DNA from: Muribaculaceae bacterium
GTDB taxonomy: Bacteria; Bacteroidota; Bacteroidia; Bacteroidales; Muribaculaceae
Reading direction: 5' to 3'
DNA length: 53,688 bases
Assembly (NCBI GenBank): GCA_022510385.1
Contig: JAFLTQ010000019.1
Span: 1-53,688 of the forward strand
Shown: positions 7,986 through 16,500 of the stretch, piece after piece
Numbering within the stretch: position 1 is the stretch's first letter
Layout of the letters: every line of letters begins with the position of its first letter
Position numbers and translations under genes: made by a program
Notes under the pieces: model-generated
Database searches by the model: none
What the model was told of the DNA's origin: nothing
Seen by the model: the letters and a program-made list of their open reading frames with translations, nothing else

Positions 7986-10900
7986 TTACCTTATTAGAAT
8001 TTTCCTTGACGAATTGCCCTTTACAACTATGTAAATACCTTTCTTAAGTTCTTTTAATTTCATCTCAGCTTCATGGCCATCATAAATCATAATACCATCC
8101 ATATTGAAGATTCTTACCAATGAATTCTCCCCATCAGGGAAGATGTCATCCATGATTTCTTCAATATTATTCAGACCACTTTCTATAATTGTAAGAGTAC
8201 CTGGTGACAATTTAAGATTATAATTTCGAGATTCTCCACCTGTCAAGAAGATAGGATAGACACCAGGTGCCGATCCCTCTGTGGCATCTGTATATGCAAC
8301 GGGTAGTTCACCAATATCTTCGAGTGTTTCATCATAAACCAATCCTTCCATCGTAAGTGTGAACTGTGGGATCTCCTCTCCATACACAATGGTGACATCC
8401 TCAACACCAATAGATAGTTCAGCCTTATTAACGACAAATTGTCTCATCTGTCCCATTACTTCCATTGGTGTGCCGGATTGTTGATAGGAAGCCCCGATTG
8501 TAGCTTCTCCGGCTCCTACAATAGTGAGTATGGAACCATCAAGGCGTGCTACATCAGAATTTGATGTTTCATAAACAAAGGAATAGCCTTCCGGAGCATA
8601 ATCCGCAAGATTCACCGGTGCATCGCCATATTTTACCGAAGGCAACGTAGAGAGATATAAAAGGTCGTCACTTATATTCAGGAATTCCTTCCAGACAGGA
8701 TCCAGCCAATAGTGAACCAAATTACCTTTTGTCACCACCAACTGACACGTCTCCTTATTGACACCGTCAAAAGTGTCATTATTTATTTCCGGAGGAGTGG
8801 GATTTAGGCTATAAATTTTAGAAAGATTTGTGCAACCATTGAAACCGCTGTTTCCTATAGATTTCAAGTTAGGGCCCAAAGTAACCGTCTCCAATGAGCT
8901 GCAACCGGAGAAAGCTTCATCTCCGATTGAAGTGACGGAATCGGGGATGGTGATGTTCAACAAAGCATTACAGCCGTAGAATAGGTATTCTCCAAGGTTC
9001 GTGACATGGTTTCCGATTGTCACATCAGTAAGATTTTTCAGAGTTGCAAACGGAGAACACCTATAAGATGTAGCGGAAGAATATGATAAATTCCTTCCCA
9101 AATAAATTTTCTCCAAAGGACAAGAACTGAACAAACAAGTATAGGAATTATAACCCAATTCCAATGTACTATCTCCATCTTCTATTGTTAATTCAGCTAA
9201 AGAGGTACATCCATCGAAAGCATTATATCCGATTGAAGAGACGGAATTAGGGATTGTAATATTATTCAAAGCAGAGCAGCCATAGAAAGTAGAACTACCG
9301 ATTGAAGAGATAGAATTGGGGATTATAATATTTTTCAAAGCAGAGCAGCCATAGAACGTATAATCTTCAATTGAAGTGACCGAATTAGGGATTGTAATAT
9401 TATTCAATGCAGAGCAGTCCCTGAAAGCAGAACTACCGATTGAAGAGATAGAATTGGGGATTATAATATTATTCAAAGCAGAGCATCCATCGAACGTATA
9501 AGATTCGATTGAAGTGACGGAATTGGGTATCGTAATATTGGTCAAAGCAGAGCACCCACTGAAAGCAGAACTACCGATTGAAGTGACCGAATTGGGAATT
9601 GTAATATTGGTCAAAGCAGAGCACCCACTGAAAGCAGAACTACCAATTGAAGTGACGGAATTATGGATTGTTACACTTTTAAGGCTGTTGCATCCAATGA
9701 ATGAGTAATCATTTATTGTCGTAAAGGAAGATGGAACAATGAGATCGTTTAGTTCATCTTCATTTAAAAATAAATGATGGGCATAGTATAGTGGATTTGA
9801 GGTACTACGGAAAAAAGTAATTTTACACCAAGCCTCCAAATCAGAAATATAAACTGCAGTCAGACCCTTACACCCATCGAACGCATAATCTCTAATTGAA
9901 GTGACCGAATTGGGGATTGTGATGCTGGTCAATGCACTGCATTTATAGAAAGCTTCGTAACCAATTGAGGTTACAGAATTGGGGATTGTGATGTCCGTCA
10001 AACTGCTGCAATCATAAAAAAGATAACTTCCAAGGTTTCTGACTTGATTTCCGATTGTCACATCAGTAAGATTTGTTTGATTTGCAAAGGGTGAGTACCC
10101 GTCAGAAGAACCTGTTGAATATGATAAATTCCTTCCTAAATAAATTTTCTCCAAAGGACAAGAACTGAACAGACCAGTACTATAATCATAATAGGAACCG
10201 GAACCGGGATTATACCCTAATTTCAAAGTACTACTCCCGTCTTCTAAAATTAATCCAAATAAAGAGGAGGATCCATAGAACGCAAGGTCGCAGATTTCTG
10301 TGACTGAAGCAGGGATTGAAATGAATCTTAGTAATTTATTCGAACTCAATGCGTATGAATCAATGGATTTAGCTGTTGCCGGTAAAATTAAAAATTCGAG
10401 ATTCTTACATTCCGAAAGAAAATAACTTCCAAACACGTCGGTAGCTGTTTTAAGATTATCCCTATAGGTTTGCCCTCCTTCCACAATTTTTACATCTGAC
10501 AAATCCAGTACTTTCAACTGATTCATGCGATTAAGTGTCATCACGTCTGTGCCGTTAATCTCTCCTGTTATTTTCAAGGATATGACTCTTTGAATATCTT
10601 GCAACCCTAAGCTGTTGAATAATTCACCGGCTGACGGTAATGTAACGATCTTAAATAATTCTGATTCAGAAGAAACATAAAATGAATTTAGTCTCCAATT
10701 TGAATAGGGAATAAAAGAAAATCCGGGGGAAGAAGTCAATTGTTCAAGGAAGTCACCTTCACTCCAATATGCTGAAGCGATATTATCATTGCTGTTTAGT
10801 ATGACTTCTTTTCCAGATTCACTTAAGAAACCTCTATTGTCATTATACAAAACATTTTGTACAGAAACCGGAGAGGTCATCCATCGAGAGGGAACATATT

Positions 10901-12659
10901 TCTTATCGTCCTGAAGATAGAAGATATGATTGAATTTGCTCCAATCTTCGGTGTCAAGGATATCTAAAGTTTTTTCAGGCGAATTGAGAATAAAAAGGTT
11001 TGCGGTGGAATATACATCTGCAAAAATATTAAAATCACTATTAATTTTAATAAAAGAATCTCCCGGATTGTAAAAAATAGATTCAATGTTAGTACAGTCT
11101 GAGAAAGCATAATGTCCTATTGAAGTGACAGAATTCCCAAGTGTTACTGTAGTAATAGAACTACACTCATAGAAAGAATAATCTCCAATTGAAGTGACGG
11201 AATTGGGGATTGTAATGCCGGTCAAAGCAGAGCATCCATAGAAAGCATAATCTTCTATTGAAGTGACGGAATTGGGGATTGTAATGCCGGTCAAAGCAGA
11301 GCATCCATAGAAAGCATAATCTTCTATTGAAGTGACGGAATTAGGTATTGTGATATTGGTCAAAGCACTGCATTTGTAAAATAGATGTCTTCCTATTCCT
11401 GTAACTTGATTCCCTATTGAGACATCTTTTAGCTTTTTCTGATTTGCAAACGGTGCATAACCACCCGAATAACCGGAATAATAAGATAAATCTCTACCTA
11501 AATAAATTTTCTCCAAAGGACAAGAACTGAACAATCCATTAGATGATGAATTATCTCCTAATTTCAAAGTACTCTCTCCATCTTCCATTGTTAATTCAGC
11601 TAAAGAGGTACATCCATCGAAAGCAGAATTTCCTATGGAAGTGACAGAGCCGGGGATTGTAATGCTTGTCAAAGCACTGCAGCCTGAGAAAGCAGAAATT
11701 CCGATAGAAGTGACGGAATTGGGTATTGTGATGCTCTTCAAAGCAATACATCCGTTGAATAGATATTCTCCAAGGTTTGTGACTTGATTTCCGATTGTCA
11801 CATCAGTAAGATTTTTCAGATTTTCAAACGGAGGGTGCCTATAATAAGATGTACCGGAAGGATAGGATAAATTCCTTCCCAAATAAATTTTCTCCAAAGG
11901 GCAAGAACTAAATAATCCACTTAATAATCCATTATAAGATATCGAATTAAATCCTAATTCTAATATTTTGTCCCCATCTTCTATTGTTAATTCAGCTAAA
12001 GAGGTACATCTATCAAAAGCATCGTTTTCGATTGATGTGACGGAATTGGGGATTGTGATGCTTGTCAAAGTAGAGCATTTGTAAAAAAGATAACTTCCAA
12101 GGTTTGTGACTTGATTTCCGATTGTCACATCAGTAAGATTTGTTTGATTTGCAAAGGGTGAATAACCGTCATAAGAATATGTTGAATAAGATAAATTCCT
12201 TCCTAAATAAATTTTCTCCAAAGGACAAGAACTGAACAATCCATTTTTAGAAGACGAATTATAACCCAATTCCAATGTACTATCTCCATCTTCTAAAGTT
12301 AATTCAGCTAAAGAGGTACATCCATCGAAAGTAGAATATCCAATTGATGTAACGGAATTAGGTATTGTTATGCTCGTCAAGGCAGAGCAGCCATAGAAGG
12401 CATTATTCCCTATTGAAGCGACAGAATAGGTTTGGGAGTTGTATGTTACACTCTCGGGTATGATTAGATCGCCGGATACATAATTCTGGTTCGAACTGGA
12501 AGAGTAGGAATAATAAGTTACCTCAGCTGTATGGGTGTATGAGTCAAGATTGTAGTATAAATCTCCAATCTTTGTAGAAGCAAATGTAGGAATCACTACA
12601 AATAGAAACACGATTGCCACAATGAACTTGTCTAAATATTTTTGAAAAATATGTTTCAT
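7986..12659 (-). CDS. Giant BspA-type leucine-rich-repeat surface protein with MBG domain
   Basis: A 1557-residue secreted protein. An N-terminal signal peptide (about 1-28) precedes two long blocks of BspA/Treponema-type LRRs (LRR_5), about residues 80-525 and 750-1290. Each repeat is 23 residues (ITIPNSVTSIGxxAFxGCSAL), varied by longer LEKIYLGRNLSY modules. A non-repeat spacer (about 525-750) separates the blocks. Then come an Ig/Big-like segment (about 1340-1410), an MBG-type domain (about 1415-1485, VTIVYGEEIPQFTLT) and a C-terminal tail (about 1510-1557, IFNMDGIMIYDG...LKKGIYIVV) resembling type-A sorting or secretion tails. BspA-like proteins bind host matrix or other bacteria; the ligand here is unknown. 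Two 69-bp repeats are identical, so the copy number may vary. A long structured leader with a small ORF lies upstream. Confidence 0.85.
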   Translation of the reverse strand: MKHIFQKYLDKFIVAIVFLFVVIPTFASTKIGDLYYNLDSYTHTAEVTYYSYSSSSNQNYVSGDLIIPESVTYNSQTYSVASIGNNAFYGCSALTSITIPNSVTSIGYSTFDGCTSLAELTLEDGDSTLELGYNSSSKNGLFSSCPLEKIYLGRNLSYSTYSYDGYSPFANQTNLTDVTIGNQVTNLGSYLFYKCSTLTSITIPNSVTSIENDAFDRCTSLAELTIEDGDKILELGFNSISYNGLLSGLFSSCPLEKIYLGRNLSYPSGTSYYRHPPFENLKNLTDVTIGNQVTNLGEYLFNGCIALKSITIPNSVTSIGISAFSGCSALTSITIPGSVTSIGNSAFDGCTSLAELTMEDGESTLKLGDNSSSNGLFSSCPLEKIYLGRDLSYYSGYSGGYAPFANQKKLKDVSIGNQVTGIGRHLFYKCSALTNITIPNSVTSIEDYAFYGCSALTGITIPNSVTSIEDYAFYGCSALTGITIPNSVTSIGDYSFYECSSITTVTLGNSVTSIGHYAFSDCTNIESIFYNPGDSFIKINSDFNIFADVYSTANLFILNSPEKTLDILDTEDWSKFNHIFYLQDDKKYVPSRWMTSPVSVQNVLYNDNRGFLSESGKEVILNSNDNIASAYWSEGDFLEQLTSSPGFSFIPYSNWRLNSFYVSSESELFKIVTLPSAGELFNSLGLQDIQRVISLKITGEINGTDVMTLNRMNQLKVLDLSDVKIVEGGQTYRDNLKTATDVFGSYFLSECKNLEFLILPATAKSIDSYALSSNKLLRFISIPASVTEICDLAFYGSSSLFGLILEDGSSTLKLGYNPGSGSYYDYSTGLFSSCPLEKIYLGRNLSYSTGSSDGYSPFANQTNLTDVTIGNQVRNLGSYLFYDCSSLTDITIPNSVTSIGYEAFYKCSALTSITIPNSVTSIRDYAFDGCKGLTAVYISDLEAWCKITFFRSTSNPLYYAHHLFLNEDELNDLIVPSSFTTINDYSFIGCNSLKSVTIHNSVTSIGSSAFSGCSALTNITIPNSVTSIGSSAFSGCSALTNITIPNSVTSIESYTFDGCSALNNIIIPNSISSIGSSAFRDCSALNNITIPNSVTSIEDYTFYGCSALKNIIIPNSISSIGSSTFYGCSALNNITIPNSVSSIGYNAFDGCTSLAELTIEDGDSTLELGYNSYTCLFSSCPLEKIYLGRNLSYSSATSYRCSPFATLKNLTDVTIGNHVTNLGEYLFYGCNALLNITIPDSVTSIGDEAFSGCSSLETVTLGPNLKSIGNSGFNGCTNLSKIYSLNPTPPEINNDTFDGVNKETCQLVVTKGNLVHYWLDPVWKEFLNISDDLLYLSTLPSVKYGDAPVNLADYAPEGYSFVYETSNSDVARLDGSILTIVGAGEATIGASYQQSGTPMEVMGQMRQFVVNKAELSIGVEDVTIVYGEEIPQFTLTMEGLVYDETLEDIGELPVAYTDATEGSAPGVYPIFLTGGESRNYNLKLSPGTLTIIESGLNNIEEIMDDIFPDGENSLVRIFNMDGIMIYDGHEAEMKLKELKKGIYIVVKGNSSRKILIR
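11191..11328 (-). repeat. Two identical 69-bp tandem repeats inside the LRR gene
   Basis: The units at 11191-11259 and 11260-11328 are identical over 69 bp by direct comparison and encode two LRRs with the same sequence (SVTSIEDYAFYGCSALTGIT). A second near-identical pair lies around 9511-9648. In-frame recombination could add or remove LRRs. Confidence 0.85.
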
Positions 12660-13000
12660 AATTATTTTACCACTATACTTTCCTTGTTGGCGATTAGGTT
12701 ATAAAAAAGAAAGACGTAAGAGTCTGTACTTTTGCTCATTACGCCAATTGAGGCACTCGCATTGCCCGGTTCAGTAGAAGAGTAACGTAAAAGTCCCCGT
12801 CTGTATGATAAAGTTTATAGAATCTTCTCAGATTCCATAGATTAAAAATCATACCACGAAGGCATTAACCGTTGCTAATCCTTGACTGAACAAATGAATT
12901 TGTGAGATTCCAATTGGTCAAGAATAAGCGAAGTAAACGCTTTCTATATTATGTCCGCACACCTTCCCGCTGACCCATATCGAACTTCGACGGCCGGTAT
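12660..13000 (-). promoter_or_regulatory. Long structured 5' leader of the LRR gene
   Basis: The minus-strand transcript from about 13000 to the ATG at 12659 is about 340 nt. It is unusually rich in pairing: a 7-bp stem GTATGAT/ATCATAC (12803-12809 with 12848-12854) encloses a 10-bp hairpin (12816-12825 with 12830-12839) with a GAGA loop in RNA. A TTGAC/GTCAA stem encloses ACAAAT-TC-ATTTGT, and a TCGAA-G-TTCGA hairpin lies near the 5' end. GC content is higher than in ordinary spacers here. It resembles a cis-regulatory RNA; the family is not identified. Confidence 0.5.
12662..12739 (-). CDS. Possible 25-codon leader ORF before the LRR gene
   Basis: An ATG at 12739 opens 25 codons that begin MSKSTDSYVFLFYNLIAN and end in VVK plus TAA at 12662-12664, only 2 nt before the LRR start codon. 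The same frame is open further upstream (including YSSTEPGNASASIGV) to a stop near 12815, but without an ATG. The tight spacing would allow translational coupling. No homologue is claimed; it may equally be part of a structured RNA leader. Confidence 0.3.
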   Translation of the reverse strand: MSKSTDSYVFLFYNLIANKESIVVK

Positions 13001-13006
13001 GCAAAG

Positions 13007-13045
13007 CAAAATTAATAAAATTTTTTGGTTTAAGAGGTGCCTCTT
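13007..13045 (-). promoter_or_regulatory. LRR-gene promoter with palindrome at -33
   Basis: Minus-strand -7 box TAATTTTG (13007-13014) followed by C. A perfect palindrome AAGAGG-TG-CCTCTT (13032-13045) occupies the -33 position in place of TTTG, so the promoter may depend on an activator or be blocked by a repressor there. Confidence 0.5.
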
Positions 13046-13151
13046 TGTAAAAATACCACTTGTATGGAAAATCAATGATTCGACATGATAATCTTTATTC
13101 ACTTACTATTTTCGAAATATCTGAATGCTTCAAAGCAATATTAAAAATAAA

Positions 13152-13176
13152 CCCCTTCCTGATAGACAAGAAGGGG
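13152..13176 (-). terminator. Rho-independent terminator of the FISUMP gene
   Basis: On the minus strand, a 7-bp C4T2C/G2A... stem (13170-13176 with 13152-13158; CCCCTTC and GAAGGGG) is followed by TTTATTTTT. It lies about 40 bp after the stop of the upstream gene. Confidence 0.75.
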
Positions 13177-13213
13177 AAATGTGAGGGGATTTAATGAATA
13201 GGGCCTCTTATTA

Positions 13214-13963
13214 CTATCGATTAGGTGAAGCAACGGGCCTTATAGATAAACCGTCTGATCTATTTGCACCCCCGATAATTTTATAGCTTGGCTCATTTTC
13301 TTTTTCATCATAAAATAAAGATAATCGATACGTGCAATTATCTTTCAACTTTTCATTAATCATATTATAGGCTGTCGCTTCCGGAGATGGGGTAGAGGTC
13401 CAATACTGGCCCAAATTTTGCAAACCGGACATAGGGAACTGATTCTTACCATCGACAGGATCTCCTACAATACCGGCCAATGGAAGCATTATGGACATCC
13501 CGTTTGGTCCGGTTACTTTAAAATAGTAGGAATATCCACTATGATGGAACCCTGAACGATCTACTTTTTCAAGTTCCCACTTACAATATTTAACTAATTC
13601 TTCCATTTCTTCTTTTGTCGGTATTCTCCACGGTCCACCCCAATTATATTTTGCGGCATCATATCTGCCATTCCCGGATATATCAGTATTTAAACCTATG
13701 TTTCCTTCATTTTCTTTTGGCCTAATAATTTTTTCTGTTGTGCTCCCCCAACTATAGTATTCACCGAATTCTTTGTCGTTAGCTGCCCCTACATTTCTGG
13801 TGGCCCATAAAGTACCGCTGGGCAAGCCTAGATCAATACCTGTCTTCCCCGATATAGAGTGCCTGAAGCGGCTGTTGGTTGAAGAAGACTGAGCCATACC
13901 AACATTTAGAAAAAATAAGCAAGAAACAAATAGAAGGAACTTTAAAGATTTCATAAGCTTCAT
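13214..13963 (-). CDS. Secreted FISUMP-domain protein
   Basis: A protein of about 250 residues starting at the ATG at 13963 (MKLMKSLKFLLF...), which gives a good signal peptide ending near GMAQS. The frame extends to a GTG at 14026, but that adds a charged, non-signal segment. The body is a Fibrobacter succinogenes major paralogous (FISUMP) domain: DLGLPSGTLWATRNVGA, YYSWGSTTEK, WRIPTKEEMEELV, then QYWTSTPSP and finally LSIRPV. FISUMP proteins are secreted or surface proteins of Bacteroidetes and Fibrobacteres with no established function. It has its own promoter and terminator and is therefore monocistronic. Confidence 0.8.
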   Translation of the reverse strand: MKLMKSLKFLLFVSCLFFLNVGMAQSSSTNSRFRHSISGKTGIDLGLPSGTLWATRNVGAANDKEFGEYYSWGSTTEKIIRPKENEGNIGLNTDISGNGRYDAAKYNWGGPWRIPTKEEMEELVKYCKWELEKVDRSGFHHSGYSYYFKVTGPNGMSIMLPLAGIVGDPVDGKNQFPMSGLQNLGQYWTSTPSPEATAYNMINEKLKDNCTYRLSLFYDEKENEPSYKIIGGANRSDGLSIRPVASPNR

Positions 13964-14049
13964 ATGTTTGATTTTTTGAAAGGATCGGCAACAAGTTTTT
14001 TCTCCGTCAATGGATTTCTGTGTCACTTATTAAGCCTTCCGCTTTATTG

Positions 14050-14081
14050 CAAAATTAATTATAAAGGGTGATAAAATCAAA
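14050..14081 (-). promoter_or_regulatory. FISUMP-gene promoter, full Bacteroidetes consensus
   Basis: Minus strand: TTTG (14078-14081), 20 nt, then TAATTTTG (14050-14057) and C. This is an exact match to the Bacteroidetes TTTG-N19/21-TAnnTTTG promoter. Confidence 0.75.
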
Positions 14082-14173
14082 AACTCGGTAAAGCCCTTAT
14101 GATTCTAAAACTGTAAACCGATTCAGTTCAATGTAAGTAAAATGTAAGGTGATTTAGTTCACCAATGAATATG

Positions 14174-14285
14174 TTGTAAATAAGTTTAGTTTAACCCTCT
14201 CAAACCTGTAAACATTTTTCAGTGATAGTCAGTAGAATTAATTATTTAACTTTTATTATGACTTTATTTACAACTTATAAGTTGT
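14174..14285 (+). promoter_or_regulatory. Operator-like palindromes upstream of the toxin/antitoxin-like pair
   Basis: A perfect 16-bp palindrome ACAACTTATAAGTTGT (14270-14285) lies 44 bp before the first start codon. An exact 10-bp inverted pair TTGTAAATAA / TTATTTACAA (14174-14183 and 14264-14273) overlaps its left end. This is the expected position for autoregulation by the XRE protein encoded second in the operon. No clear -7 box was identified. Confidence 0.5.
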
Positions 14286-14328
14286 GAGAAATGTTTGTAA
14301 TATGTAACTTAGCGGAAAATTTTGGTAG

Positions 14329-14883
14329 ATGAATTTTGACGATATAACAGGGAATGGTTATCTATGGGCTGTCAAGTATGATAATGAACCGGATAATGAG
14401 TTGCATCGGGTGTTTTCTGAATGGAATAATCCCTTATGGTTAGACGCTTTCTTTACTAAACATTTTCAGGACCTTAATAATTATTTCAAAGTCACATCAA
14501 TAGAACAAGCAATAGACGATACTATCGAAGATGCAGACAAACTACAAGCGGTATTTTTAGACTTTGAAGGAGAACCGGAAGACTTAGAAAGACTTTTCAA
14601 ACCTTTGGATAATACTGTAACCTATCCGAAGGAAATGGAAAAAATGAAAGCGAGGGGAGAAAAAGTTAATAGTCATGATTCCTGGCTGCGTATATATGCC
14701 ATTCGTCTAACCGATGGGAAATACATTATAACTGGAGGTACGATTAAACTAACTCGGGAAATGAAAGACCGGGAACATACCCAAAACGAATTGGTTAAAA
14801 TAGATAGAGTCAGGAGGTTCCTTATTGAAGAGGGGATTATTGATGATGAAGGATTTATTGACTATTTAGCTGAGATAAGTTGA
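14329..14883 (+). CDS. Uncharacterised protein, putative toxin of a TA-like pair
   Basis: A 184-residue soluble acidic protein, directly followed (1 nt after its stop) by an XRE-type DNA-binding protein. The C-terminal third has the segment RIYAIRLTDGKYIITGGTIK followed by LTREM and a helix-rich end, reminiscent of RelE/HigB-fold toxins, where a basic beta-sheet (LYELR...ivllhgFxKK) precedes a C-terminal helix. That similarity is weak and by eye only. The N-terminal two thirds (NPLWLDAFFTKHFQDLNNYF; IEDADKLQAVFLDF) is not recognised. The gene order (toxin first, HTH antitoxin second), near-overlap and upstream palindrome fit a HigBA-like arrangement. It could instead be a regulatory partner of the XRE protein. 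No transmembrane segment or signal peptide is seen. Confidence 0.55.
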   Translation: MNFDDITGNGYLWAVKYDNEPDNELHRVFSEWNNPLWLDAFFTKHFQDLNNYFKVTSIEQAIDDTIEDADKLQAVFLDFEGEPEDLERLFKPLDNTVTYPKEMEKMKARGEKVNSHDSWLRIYAIRLTDGKYIITGGTIKLTREMKDREHTQNELVKIDRVRRFLIEEGIIDDEGFIDYLAEIS

Positions 14884-14884
14884 T

Positions 14885-15178
14885 ATGGATAATGTATTAG
14901 AAAAATTAAAACAACATCAGTCAGACACACCTTCTAAATGGAGGGAAGAGGCTGAATTTCGTCGTGCCAATAAGTCATGGATCAGAAGATCTCAGAAAAT
15001 AGCGGTAAAGATTCTTTCCAAAATGAGAGAATCCGGAATTTCTCAGACAGAACTTGCCCATAAAATGGGATGTTCCCAACAATATGTTTCCAAAATCCTC
15101 AAAGGCCAAGAAAACCTGTCTTTAGAGACCATCTCTAAAATTGAGGATTCCTTAGGTCTATCACTTTTAATTATTTAA
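14885..15178 (+). CDS. XRE-family DNA-binding protein, putative antitoxin
   Basis: A 97-residue protein. Its C-terminal half is a classical Cro/CI helix-turn-helix: GISQTELAHKMGCSQQYVSKILKGQENLSLETISKIEDSLG (about 52-91, split here into standard helices), with the recognition helix around SQQYVSKIL. The N-terminal half is helical and charged and would be the protein-protein interface. The start codon follows the stop of the upstream gene by 1 nt, implying translational coupling and a fixed stoichiometry. In HigA-type antitoxins the same fold both neutralises the toxin and represses the operon, and the 16-bp palindrome upstream is the natural target. The antitoxin role is inferred from context; the DNA-binding fold is clear. 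Confidence 0.75.
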   Translation: MDNVLEKLKQHQSDTPSKWREEAEFRRANKSWIRRSQKIAVKILSKMRESGISQTELAHKMGCSQQYVSKILKGQENLSLETISKIEDSLGLSLLII

Positions 15179-15595
15179 TTCATTTCCAAACACTTCTCAC
15201 TTTAAGAATATTTCTTCTGTATTCTTGTTTGTAATAGTTTTTGTTAGTTGAGTTATTTCGCTGGATATTATTTTATATAATTATTATATTTATAAATAAT
15301 AGGTAGGAATGAAAAAATTTATTAAGACTATTTAGTCACCCATTAGAATCAAGGAAATTTATTCATTAGGCTTGACTTCCGCTGGTTTTTATTTAATTTT
15401 CATTTTTATGGTTTATAAGATAGTGGTTACAAAACTGAAATAAAGTGTATTGATTGAATTTTAAATTAATGATTATATCTATACTTATCAATAAGTACAA
15501 AATTTTCTTTGAATCTTATTTGTAAATTCGATAATTAGAAGCGTAATCGCATCTCAAAAGGCTTCTTTTTTAGTAGTTTTTAGAGAATTGAAATA
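15179..15595. other. AT-rich intergenic region
   Basis: A 417-bp spacer without a recognisable gene. A perfect inverted repeat TACTTAT-CA-ATAAGTA lies at 15482-15497, about 100 bp upstream of the membrane-protein gene, and may be an operator. No terminator with a clear stem is visible after the XRE gene. Confidence 0.35.
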
Positions 15596-16372
15596 ATGAA
15601 GACGAGTTTTTATTTCTTTTTGTGGATCATCATCTACCCATTGTTGGGATTGATACATAGCCCTTGGATCTATCAGAACTCATTTATAGTTGCTTTGTTT
15701 ATTGTTTGGGGTCTTTCTTGGATTCTAAACCGAAATATGCCGGATACGCTTAGGTATGAAAGAGTTTCCGATATCTCTATCATTCTTGAGGAAGTTTTTA
15801 CCGGAAATGTAAAAGCTGTTATGCGAAGATTTTCCCGAATGGTGACCATTGAGTTTATTACTGCCATTTATCTTGGAGTTGCTTTCGTTTTTGTACTTTT
15901 CTCAATGGTCAGAGGTAGTGCTGATGATTGGATAGCTTTGCTGATATTTGGTTTCTTTGCCTTCGGAGCGATTTCAAGAGCCGTAAAGCTGAATCAGGTG
16001 TATCAACTGATTAAGCATAATCCTTCGCGGGATGAATGTATAAAGGCTGTGGAAGATACTTTCAGAGTTGATTATGCAGGATATTATAATTCCAGAATCC
16101 ACACAACAGTCGAAGCCATGCTCCCTCCACAACCCAAGCATTTCAAAGCCTTTCAGATATTTTCATTGATCATTGCTATTATATGTGCGTTGTTTGGGTT
16201 GTTTTATCTGATTATGTCAATCATTTTATTGGCAGAAAATAGGAGTGCCGAGGCAATTTCCGGGGGAATAATGTATTTCCTTTATGGTTCATTAGCTGCA
16301 TATTTTGGAATCAAGGATTCTGTAGCCTGTATCAATTATTTTAAAAGAGGAAAGAAACCAGTCAATTTATAA
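15596..16372 (+). CDS. Uncharacterised multi-pass membrane protein
   Basis: A 258-residue protein that I do not recognise. Six or so hydrophobic segments occur in three pairs: about residues 5-22 and 27-43, about 88-107 and 113-130, and about 182-208 and 218-240. The region between the second and third pair (about 130-180) is charged and soluble and contains HNPSRDECIKAVEDTF and a Pro-rich PPQPKHF. It ends in a basic tail (FKRGKKPVNL), suggesting a cytoplasmic C-terminus. It is monocistronic, with its own AT-rich upstream region, and is convergent with the CMD-cupin gene across a strong hairpin. No function can be proposed. Confidence 0.65.
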   Translation: MKTSFYFFLWIIIYPLLGLIHSPWIYQNSFIVALFIVWGLSWILNRNMPDTLRYERVSDISIILEEVFTGNVKAVMRRFSRMVTIEFITAIYLGVAFVFVLFSMVRGSADDWIALLIFGFFAFGAISRAVKLNQVYQLIKHNPSRDECIKAVEDTFRVDYAGYYNSRIHTTVEAMLPPQPKHFKAFQIFSLIIAIICALFGLFYLIMSIILLAENRSAEAISGGIMYFLYGSLAAYFGIKDSVACINYFKRGKKPVNL

Positions 16373-16431
16373 CATATTTTTTTGTAAAGTATAAACATCT
16401 ATATCAGAAACGAGGAGGGAGACGTAAAATA

Positions 16432-16464
16432 GAGGTGACAACGGACAATTACCGATGTCACCTC
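16432..16464. terminator. Strong hairpin between convergent genes
   Basis: GAGGTGACA (16432-16440) pairs perfectly with TGTCACCTC (16456-16464), and the stem continues inward with CGG/CCG (16442-16444, 16452-16454). It is centred between two converging genes. There is no proper U tract on either side, so it may act as a processing or stability hairpin rather than a classical terminator. Confidence 0.5.
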
Positions 16465-16500
16465 GTAGTATATAGTTGGAATGAATAAGAGTATATGTAA

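Noticed and set aside
8790..12420. Regular repeats that look like a CRISPR or satellite array
   Set aside because: The period is 69 bp, in frame, and encodes BspA-type leucine-rich repeats.
13964..14026. GTG start giving a longer FISUMP protein
   Set aside because: The extra 21 residues are polar and would bury the signal peptide that begins at 13963.
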